NCBI RefSeq assembly: GCF_018219455.1
Contig: NZ_CP056122.1
Coordinates: 4,520,065 to 4,584,064 of the forward strand
Direction of reading: 5' to 3'
Length of the DNA stretch: 64,000 bases
From: Moritella sp. 5
Lineage (GTDB): Bacteria; Pseudomonadota; Gammaproteobacteria; Enterobacterales; Moritellaceae
The translations under genes were made by a program, and so were the position numbers. Position 1 is the first letter of the stretch; the number at the start of each line of letters is the position of its first letter. The notes below the pieces were generated by a model. It did no database searches, was not told the origin of the DNA, and saw only the letters and a list, made by a program, of their open reading frames with translations. Positions 57,417-64,000 of the stretch are shown in pieces.

Positions 57417-58250
57417 ATGGAATATCTTGAAAAACTACTAGAGCAAGCCCCTGAGATTGCCGCTATTTACGGCACAAAAATATTATTAGCGTTAGTCATT
57501 TTTATCGTCGGTAAATACCTTGCTGGCGTAATGAAAAAAATGACCTCAAAATTACTGCTTAAACGAAATATAGATAAAACAGTAGCTTCTTTTATAAGTA
57601 ACATGGCATGGACGCTGGTATTTATATTTACCATCATCGCCACCCTTAGCCAGTTTGGGGTTCAAACAGCCTCTCTGGTAGCGATTGTCGGTGCCGCGGG
57701 TTTAGCGGTAGGTCTTGCTTTGCAAGGTTCACTTTCCAACTTTGCCGCGGGGGTACTTATCGTCATCTTCCGTCCTTGTCGCATCGGTGATTACATTGAA
57801 GCTGCGGGTGTAGCAGGCACAGTTGATGAAATTACTATCTTCTCTACACGTTTAATCACACCAGATAACAAAGTTGTGATCGCACCGAATGCCGCAATCA
57901 TGGATGGTACAATTACTAACTATTCTGCATTAGGTCAACGTCGTTTAGACCTTGTGGTTGGCGTATCGTATGACGCAGATATTAAGCAAACGAAAGCGCT
58001 TTTAATTAATGTTATCAAAAACAACGAATTTACCCTACAAGATCCAGATTACACAGTAGGTATCCTAGAGTTAGCAGACTCATCAGTGAACTTCGCGGTA
58101 CGCCCTTGGGTTAAGACTAGCGATTACTGGGGTGCTTATTTTAGCATGCAAGAAGAGCTTAAACTTGCACTTGACGCTGCTGGTATTGCGATCCCTTATC
58201 CACAATTAGACTTGCATATACAAGGTAATCCAACACCACCAGCAAGCTAA
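57417..58250 (+). CDS. mscS: Small-conductance mechanosensitive channel MscS
   Basis: 277 residues from the ATG at 57417, which has TAGGAAC upstream; another ATG 18 bases earlier would prepend six residues. Three membrane segments precede the cytoplasmic vestibule; the third contains AAGLAVGLALQGSLSNFAAG, the Gly/Ala-rich pore helix of MscS, then RPCRIGDYIEAAGVAGTV. It opens under tension to release solutes on osmotic downshock. A second, much larger MscS-type protein (MscM) is encoded at 9363-12695. Confidence 0.96.
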   Translation: MEYLEKLLEQAPEIAAIYGTKILLALVIFIVGKYLAGVMKKMTSKLLLKRNIDKTVASFISNMAWTLVFIFTIIATLSQFGVQTASLVAIVGAAGLAVGLALQGSLSNFAAGVLIVIFRPCRIGDYIEAAGVAGTVDEITIFSTRLITPDNKVVIAPNAAIMDGTITNYSALGQRRLDLVVGVSYDADIKQTKALLINVIKNNEFTLQDPDYTVGILELADSSVNFAVRPWVKTSDYWGAYFSMQEELKLALDAAGIAIPYPQLDLHIQGNPTPPAS

Positions 58251-58293
58251 TATTTAGCGATAGATAATTTTTATAGACTATTTACTATAAACA

Positions 58294-58323
58294 AAAATGG
58301 GAGCCAAATATGGCTCCCATTTT
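58294..58323. terminator. Bidirectional terminator between mscS and the deacylase gene
   Basis: AAAATGGGAGCCA / TGGCTCCCATTTT, 13 perfect pairs with a four-base loop and A/T flanks, between convergent genes. Confidence 0.95.
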
Positions 58324-58356
58324 ATTGCTATTAATCTTTTTAGCAGTCTTGATCAC

Positions 58357-58866
58357 TCAAAGATCACGACGTTCAAATAACGGTCCTTCTTTAAAGCTAT
58401 ACCCGCTAATATGGCTATGCGGTAAGCTGCCCACCGCTTTGCCAAACTGGCGTTTATCTAAATTGATCAGATTCATGTGATCACCCGATTCAATAAACAA
58501 TTGTTCCTGTTCAAACAACATATCATCCACCAGCATATCCATACCATAAATCTGCCCGAGTGAGGGGATAGCTCCAGGTTCACAATCTTGAAATAGCGTC
58601 GCTAATTCATGCTCTGCCAATAAGTAATACTGCTTTCCTGTTTGCCGATTAATCTCACCAATTAATACATGCTTGTTTGCAGGTACTACCGCCATGAGAT
58701 AATCGCCGCCAATGTCGCGTAAAATGACCGCTTTAGTGACTTGTGAACTGGGAACGTGTGCAGATAGTGCAGAATTAAATGAACTTGCTGTGTGACGATG
58801 CTTAACTAAACTAAAATCGATATTGTGACTAGCCAAGAACTGGCCAACTTTGGTTGCCATACTCAT
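58357..58866 (-). CDS. YbaK/EbsC-type aminoacyl-tRNA deacylase
   Basis: 169 residues from the ATG at 58866, chosen because GGAGG lies six bases upstream; the frame opens 24 residues earlier. It belongs to the YbaK/ProX/INS-domain family that removes wrong amino acids from tRNA. The region SQVTKAVILRDIGGDYLMAVVPANKHV contains the conserved lysine of the family, and EPGAIPSLGQIYGMDMLVDDML matches the GxxxPxG-type loop. Which mischarged tRNA it edits cannot be read. It stands alone upstream of the exporter operon's last gene. Confidence 0.87.
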   Translation of the reverse strand: MSMATKVGQFLASHNIDFSLVKHRHTASSFNSALSAHVPSSQVTKAVILRDIGGDYLMAVVPANKHVLIGEINRQTGKQYYLLAEHELATLFQDCEPGAIPSLGQIYGMDMLVDDMLFEQEQLFIESGDHMNLINLDKRQFGKAVGSLPHSHISGYSFKEGPLFERRDL

Positions 58867-58958
58867 TTCAGCCTCCATAAAATACTCTTTCAACAAGCAA
58901 AGTATGGAAGCTAAATCGCCACAACGCGAGTTAATCACGCATTATTTAAGGAATGATA

Positions 58959-60131
58959 TTAGACTGCACTTATTCTATATTTACGCTGTTTGTAACGCAG
59001 TAAAATAATGGCTAATAGTGCATAGACAACCCCTTGAATTAACAACTGAGTTTGAAAATGTCTTACCATCTCAAAATCGGCGCCCATTTGATTTAATTGC
59101 AACAAACCTTGAATAGCGGCGGTACTTGGGAATAATTGTGATACTGCAACCAGCCAAGTTGGAATTTCACTCACAGGCCAAATAAAACCACTACTGAACA
59201 ATACCGGCATTGAGCTAAATAAAATAACCTGTGTCGCGGTTTCAGCTTGGTTATACAATTGCCCTAAGGCCACCCCAAGACACACTACGGCCAACAAGAA
59301 AGGGACCAATAGCTTAAGGATATCCCATGCTGCTGCTAGGCGGTTGACACCATAAATATCCAATGCAAAACCAAAGTAATACAAACTAAATACCAGATAC
59401 AAACTGAGGAACACGCAGCTACGCGCCAGTAACAACAATGTCGGTGATGCGGTTAACCAATAACCTTGCTCTTTCGCCCTTGAACGTTCGTTTTGACTGC
59501 CAGATAAGATACCACTGCCAATTAATAACGTTTGCTGCAAGATCAGAATAAACACCGCTGGCACCACATAATCCAAATAACCATTAACCTGATTAAACAC
59601 AGGTTGCAGGTTTAACGAAGCGGGCTGCCATTGTTGCTTAGCTAACAAGATATTTTCTTTATCAACCGTTAATCTCGCCACTTTAATCTGCGCTGATAAT
59701 GTTCCGCCCGCCTTCAGGATCCCCGATGCGATGGTCGAATACGTCATAAAGTAAGTAGCATCACCACCTAGTGATAAGGTGACCGCTTTTTTCATCAATA
59801 AATCACGGCGGAAATGTTCAGGAATAATTAAGAACCCTTTAATACCTCCTTGCTCAATTAACGCTTCAGCATCCCTGACAGAATCAACTTGACCAGTAAT
59901 ACGGGTATCAGGACTCGCATTAACCATGCGTATTAATTCGCGACTCATCGAACTGCGATCATAATCAATAACCACTATTTCAGCATTTCTTGATACCTGC
60001 TGAGAATACGGTAGCGGATACAAGATCGAGTACATAATAATGCCACCAAATATCGTCAACAAAATACTACGGTCGGCAAAAATACTTTTTATTTCGAGTA
60101 CAACAAGTGCCAAGAATTTATTCATCTTCAT
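58959..60131 (-). CDS. ABC-2 type transporter permease (second of the operon)
   Basis: 390 residues: one N-terminal membrane segment, a periplasmic region of about 150 residues, then about five membrane helices, the ABC-2 layout of E. coli YhhJ and YbhR. SSMPVLFSSGFIWPVSEIPTWLVAVSQLFPSTAAIQGLLQL holds the ABC-2 signature. Its start codon overlaps the preceding permease gene by 14 bp. It should form a heterodimer with that neighbour. No ATPase gene is in the operon. Confidence 0.9.
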   Translation of the reverse strand: MKMNKFLALVVLEIKSIFADRSILLTIFGGIIMYSILYPLPYSQQVSRNAEIVVIDYDRSSMSRELIRMVNASPDTRITGQVDSVRDAEALIEQGGIKGFLIIPEHFRRDLLMKKAVTLSLGGDATYFMTYSTIASGILKAGGTLSAQIKVARLTVDKENILLAKQQWQPASLNLQPVFNQVNGYLDYVVPAVFILILQQTLLIGSGILSGSQNERSRAKEQGYWLTASPTLLLLARSCVFLSLYLVFSLYYFGFALDIYGVNRLAAAWDILKLLVPFLLAVVCLGVALGQLYNQAETATQVILFSSMPVLFSSGFIWPVSEIPTWLVAVSQLFPSTAAIQGLLQLNQMGADFEMVRHFQTQLLIQGVVYALLAIILLRYKQRKYRISAV

Positions 60132-61326
60132 GTCCCATTGCTGGCTTGTTTTTATTATTCAAAACGGCGAGATCACGATGGCGCTTAATACGAAATATTG
60201 CCACGACTAACGTCAATACAAAGAAGCCTAATGACGTGAGTTGCGGTAACAAGGTCATAAAGCCTTGCCCGTAATTAACCTGCCCTATTTGCAACTGCAT
60301 ATAATGCGTAATCGGTAATAACGAACGCCATATTTGTGCTAGCTGCGGCATACTTTCTGCTGGAAATGTCACTCCCATAAATGCAAACGCAGGAGCAGAA
60401 TAAGCCGCGCCCATGCTAATTGCTTGAGTTAAATTCATCGTTAATGTAAAGATAAATAATGCTATCGCTTGTCCAGCTAATACCCCAGCGACCAGAATTA
60501 ACAATAAATAACCCCAATTACCGTGCATGGGTAAACTTAAATAACCGTAAAAGAAACTTAAAAATAATAAACCATGGACAACAGAAAGTAAGGTATAGGG
60601 TAATAACTTGCCAATAACAGCACTAACGACGGCACCATCCGCACGCTGAAACCAGTTATTTTGGGTATTGTTTTTATATTCCAACCCAAATGCCAACAGC
60701 ACCGACACCAAAATAAAGATTTGCCATAGCGCAGGAACCGCGGCTGTGACCAAGAAAGGTACATAGTTAGTTGACGTATTGTAAAGCGGGTTAACTTGCG
60801 TTGATATCGGCGCGACAGCCCCTTTAATCACAGCTAGATTCCCCCCACTCGCCAATGTTTTAACCGCATCAATTTGTGCTGTAAACGTGGCAAAGGTCTT
60901 CGCCATATTTGACGATACCAACTTACCAATTAACACGTACTGCGCATTGTAGAAAGTACTGACTTCTGGGGTCATCGCGAGATAAATTTGCTTTTCAAAC
61001 TCACGCGGAATATGCACGACAGCATACACCTCACCACGCTGCATTAATGCTTTACCTTCGGCAAGACTTGTCAATTGAGCCGTCACCGCAAGCGAAGGAC
61101 TGCCATCAATATAACGCACCAAACTGCGTGACAATCGGCTGTGGTCTTGATCAACAACCGCGACAGCAAGATCACGTGGAATACCCTGTGAAAAAATAGC
61201 ATACACCAACAACATGCAAGCAATTGGTAACCAAGTCACCAGTGATAGTTGCCATTTCGATGCCAATATCAGCTGAATTTCCCGCTGCCAAACCGCTTTG
61301 ACCTGAGTAATAAATAAACTCATCAT
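60118..61326 (-). CDS. ABC-2 type transporter permease (first of the operon)
   Basis: 402 residues with the same layout as its neighbour: an N-terminal segment, a periplasmic domain and a C-terminal membrane block with AYSAPAFAFMGVTFPAESMPQLAQIWRSLLPITHY. The frame opens at TTG 61329; ATG at 61326 is taken as the start. It lies nine bp after the HlyD gene. Such pairs work with a HlyD adaptor and TolC to expel drugs or toxins, driven by a separate ATP-binding protein. Confidence 0.9.
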   Translation of the reverse strand: MMSLFITQVKAVWQREIQLILASKWQLSLVTWLPIACMLLVYAIFSQGIPRDLAVAVVDQDHSRLSRSLVRYIDGSPSLAVTAQLTSLAEGKALMQRGEVYAVVHIPREFEKQIYLAMTPEVSTFYNAQYVLIGKLVSSNMAKTFATFTAQIDAVKTLASGGNLAVIKGAVAPISTQVNPLYNTSTNYVPFLVTAAVPALWQIFILVSVLLAFGLEYKNNTQNNWFQRADGAVVSAVIGKLLPYTLLSVVHGLLFLSFFYGYLSLPMHGNWGYLLLILVAGVLAGQAIALFIFTLTMNLTQAISMGAAYSAPAFAFMGVTFPAESMPQLAQIWRSLLPITHYMQLQIGQVNYGQGFMTLLPQLTSLGFFVLTLVVAIFRIKRHRDLAVLNNKNKPAMGHEDE

Positions 61327-61335
61327 CAAACCAAC

Positions 61336-62334
61336 TTACTGCGCAGTCGCTGACGGAGCCAGCTCAACTAATACACTCATACCGACACGTAGATCTGCAA
61401 TCGGCTTAACAGGTCTTGCTTCAATTTCAAAAGTACGTAAATCGAATCCTTTCGCACTGTCTGTCGATCGCCAAGTCGCATAATCACCCATCACTGCAAT
61501 ATGAGATATTTGATATTGGTATGTTGCCTCACCTAACGCTGGAATACGCGCCGTTAATAACGTGCCTTTTTTCAACCGTGGTAATAAATCCTCACGAATA
61601 TTAAATACCGCCCAGCTATCGTTAATATCAACAATACTCACCACAGGAAAACCAGTCGGTGCAAGCTCACCCTCTTTTAATAATATCTGTACCACTTCAC
61701 CATCACGCTGTGCGTATTGCTTGGTATCTTTAGTATAAGACTCGACTTCAGCAACCACACCTTCCGCCATGCGTTCTTGCTCGATAGCCGCTTGTTTGGT
61801 TTCTTTACGCGCCCCTTCTTTAGCCATTTGATAACCTTGATACGCGGCATTTTGAGTGTATTTAGCTGCTTGCCACTTGGTGTAGACTTCATCACGTTTT
61901 TGCTCAGGCAATACTCCGTCTTTATAAAGATTATCAACTCGCTGATAGGTTTTTTCCATCAACTCCGCTGCCGCTTGAGCTTTTTTCCACTGATCGTTAG
62001 CCGCAATAATTTGCTGTTCACGGGCACCTGATTCAGCTTGCTTACGCATCGCACTTGCCGCTGAACGACCGGCTTTTGCTTGCGCCAACTTAGCCTCTAA
62101 TTCAGGACTCGCCAGTGAGAAGATTAATTGCCCTTGCCTAACCAATTCGCCTTTTTTTACGTCTACCGAGGCAATACGCCCCGGGATCTTAGACGATATA
62201 TTATATTGCTCGGCTTCAATTTGACCTTGTAACAATATGCTTTTCGGCTCGTAAGCACTATTGAATTCAAATACCAGCCAGCCAATAACAGCTAGTGCGA
62301 CTACCGCAATGATGCCTGTTTTAACGTTACTCAT
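61336..62334 (-). CDS. HlyD-family periplasmic adaptor of an ABC-2 exporter
   Basis: 332 residues. A membrane anchor (about 8-25) precedes a lipoyl-like half (GQIEAEQYNISSKIPGRI and VKKGELVRQGQLIFSL), a long coiled coil (about 75-190, rich in Ala, Lys, Gln) and a return barrel. It matches the YhiI/YbhG type of adaptor. Its ATG directly abuts the TAA stop of the TolC-family gene, so the two are coupled. The missing partner is an ATPase. Confidence 0.92.
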   Translation of the reverse strand: MSNVKTGIIAVVALAVIGWLVFEFNSAYEPKSILLQGQIEAEQYNISSKIPGRIASVDVKKGELVRQGQLIFSLASPELEAKLAQAKAGRSAASAMRKQAESGAREQQIIAANDQWKKAQAAAELMEKTYQRVDNLYKDGVLPEQKRDEVYTKWQAAKYTQNAAYQGYQMAKEGARKETKQAAIEQERMAEGVVAEVESYTKDTKQYAQRDGEVVQILLKEGELAPTGFPVVSIVDINDSWAVFNIREDLLPRLKKGTLLTARIPALGEATYQYQISHIAVMGDYATWRSTDSAKGFDLRTFEIEARPVKPIADLRVGMSVLVELAPSATAQ

Positions 62335-63702
62335 TTATTTAACCTCGATACCATTGATTTGTAGATAGTCCATAAAGCGATCGATATCGCCGCTAACAGA
62401 TAGTAATTGTGCAAGTGATTTAACATAGTTATAGCTTGCAGACAGACGCTGAACACGAATACTCGTTGCATATAACTGTGCATCGGCCATTTCCAGTGAT
62501 GTTGATAGACCTTGGCTAAATGCCTTTTGACGCAGTACCACAGTTTCTTCTGATAACGCTTGGCTCGATGCCAAAGAATTATATTCTTCTAACGCTTGGC
62601 TCATTTCGGCATAGGTTTTCTCCACTAGAATGGATAAATCTTGCTGCATTTGCATTTGTAATAAGTTCACCCGACGTACCGAACTTTTTGCTGCAACAAC
62701 TTCTTGCGAAGTACCTGAACGCTCAATAATAGGAATACGAACACCAACACCTACCATCCATTCAGGTACCGATTGGCCCATAACAGAATCATCAGAATAT
62801 AAATTATAATTACCGTACAGCATCACTTCTGGTAAATGCTTAGCGAAAGCCATTTCAACCATGCCTTTGGCTTGTTCTCGTTTGGCATTTAAGATCGCAA
62901 TACCTGGATGGTCTGTTAATGTTTTGCTTAAGTACGGCGTAACAGAAGTAATACTATTATTCACAAATAACGGCGTGGTTGGTAATACCGAATCTTGCTG
63001 TTTTAACATCTTGGTTAACGCAAGTTTGGCAATTTCATAATCACGTAGCGATTTTTGCGCTTCAATTTGCGCTTTGTCTAACGAGACTTGCGCCATAAGT
63101 CGTTCAACTTTGGCTATTTGACCTTGCTGTTCTAATTTGATCGCGTGATTAAGGTGATCGGCTAAAGCATCCACCGCATCGAGACGAACTTGATACACTT
63201 GCTCGGATAACACCACCCCAAAATAATACTGCACCAATTGCGTAAATGTCGCACGCGTCGCTAAATCATAATTACTTTCCGCTTCACTCACTTGTGCTTC
63301 ACGAATATCTTGTGCCGCGGTAATTCGACCGCCAGTATAAATCGGCAATACTGCATTCAATGAAGAGTGAGCTACATTTTGATTGGATAACGGGACACTA
63401 TTAGGGAGCATTCCAGCTATTATAGGGGAAATAGCACCCACTTTTCCTTTCGCCCCAGATGTATCGATTTCTATCGGTTTATCTAAATGAGTATATGACC
63501 CAGTAATATCAACATTCGGCAAATAGAGCGACTTCGCTGCACTCTGTAATGCTTCAGAGTGCTTCACTTCTTCTTTTTTTGCTTGCAATGCATCATTTTT
63601 CTGTACTACTTGATACCAAGCTTCAGAAAAATCGATAGCAGCTGCTTGTACATTACAACTTAATGCAATGGCAGAAATAACGCCATAAAATACTTTTTTC
63701 AT
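62335..63702 (-). CDS. TolC-family outer-membrane channel
   Basis: 455 residues. Signal peptide MKKVFYGVISAIALSCNVQAA is followed by two OEP repeats made of long helices and short strands (about 30-225 and 245-440), with the A-x-x-x-x-Y/Q heptads typical of TolC helical tunnels. It would form the exit duct for the HlyD and ABC-2 exporter encoded directly downstream. It is the first gene of the four-gene operon (TTAGGAATAAAGT upstream of the ATG). A near-perfect palindrome 39 bp upstream of its start may be an operator. Confidence 0.92.
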   Translation of the reverse strand: MKKVFYGVISAIALSCNVQAAAIDFSEAWYQVVQKNDALQAKKEEVKHSEALQSAAKSLYLPNVDITGSYTHLDKPIEIDTSGAKGKVGAISPIIAGMLPNSVPLSNQNVAHSSLNAVLPIYTGGRITAAQDIREAQVSEAESNYDLATRATFTQLVQYYFGVVLSEQVYQVRLDAVDALADHLNHAIKLEQQGQIAKVERLMAQVSLDKAQIEAQKSLRDYEIAKLALTKMLKQQDSVLPTTPLFVNNSITSVTPYLSKTLTDHPGIAILNAKREQAKGMVEMAFAKHLPEVMLYGNYNLYSDDSVMGQSVPEWMVGVGVRIPIIERSGTSQEVVAAKSSVRRVNLLQMQMQQDLSILVEKTYAEMSQALEEYNSLASSQALSEETVVLRQKAFSQGLSTSLEMADAQLYATSIRVQRLSASYNYVKSLAQLLSVSGDIDRFMDYLQINGIEVK

Positions 63703-64000
63703 ACTTTATTCCTAAAATCACGCCGTTGTGGCATAGCCAGTTGATATTAATTAAATTAATATCAAACAATTAAACAACGATGGGTAATATTTTCAATAAC
63801 TGTACACACGGTCACGTTTATACAATAACAACTAAAAGTAGAGCTTATACTCTAAAAATAGAATACGGAAGATGACAATGAATAACCAAAAACGAATGAT
63901 AACGTATAAATTTGTTGATAACTATGTCAGTGTTAGACTAATTTTAATAACCCTTAGCTCATAAGCGCACAGCTGCGGATGTTAATGCGCCATAGTTAGG
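63703..64000. other. 298-bp region upstream of the exporter operon
   Basis: TTGATATTAATT-A-AATTAATATCAA (63741-63765) is a perfect palindrome around one central base and looks like an operator of the exporter operon. The rest is AT-rich. A 28-codon frame starts at 63878 (GGAAG upstream), but it is too short and featureless to call a gene. Confidence 0.65.

Noticed and set aside
63878-63964. A 28-codon frame near the right edge with GGAAG upstream
   Set aside because: Too short, no domain or hydrophobic pattern to support it, and no conservation can be tested here.

Overview
The window is chromosomal DNA from a marine gammaproteobacterium, most likely Moritella or a very close relative. The best single clue is the secreted chitinase at 46620-48275. 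It has a GH18 domain, two Ig-like domains and a C-terminal chitin-binding domain, with the catalytic Glu at residue 153, which is the architecture known for Moritella marina chitinase 60. AT-rich intergenic DNA, a large tRNA array, acrylate and 2-aminoethylphosphonate genes and the overall gene content also suit a marine gammaproteobacterium. I see no prophage, insertion sequence or CRISPR array. || Layout. (1) 1-39000 is a stretched version of the region near 94-95 min of the E. coli map: tsaE (cut by the window edge), queG, tRNA-Gly genes, orn, rsgA, psd, mscM, epmA, efp, epmB, groEL, groES, aspA, fxsA and the dsbD position. Many accessory genes are inserted: a Na+/H+ antiporter, a thioesterase-like gene, a DMT transporter broken by one stop codon, ndh, fadL, the acrylate module acuR-acuI, a divergent LysR/Old Yellow Enzyme pair, a lipoprotein 5'-nucleotidase, a MATE pump, an RND efflux pair with its TetR regulator, and cobA. 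The three tandem glyVXY tRNAs of E. coli are ten identical tRNA-Gly(GCC) genes here, and dsbD is reduced to a stand-alone N-terminal domain. (2) 39000-48400 carries a HAD phosphatase, an MFS transporter, acs, the aroQ-accB-accC operon and the chitinase. (3) 48379-57221 is a complete 2-aminoethylphosphonate (AEP) uptake and degradation island: FAD aminophosphonate oxidoreductase, phnX, phnW, periplasmic binding protein, ABC ATPase, double permease and a GntR regulator. It has visible Pho boxes and palindromic operators of the PhnF/PhnR type. (4) 57400-63702 has an MscS channel, a YbaK-type deacylase and a four-gene exporter operon (TolC, HlyD, two ABC-2 permeases) with no ATPase gene. || How the genes work together. 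efp, epmA and epmB encode EF-P and two of its lysine-modifying enzymes. The AEP island imports AEP, transaminates it with PhnW to phosphonoacetaldehyde and cleaves that with PhnX to acetaldehyde and phosphate; its control appears to combine phosphate starvation (PhoB) with a local repressor. AcuI would reduce toxic acryloyl-CoA under AcuR control. || The most interesting signals are the ten-copy tRNA-Gly array with mosaic spacers, a predicted leaderless acuR transcript whose -10 box overlaps its own operator, a triple Pho box plus repressor site at the AEP transporter promoter, the stand-alone DsbD alpha domain, and the ATPase-less exporter operon.
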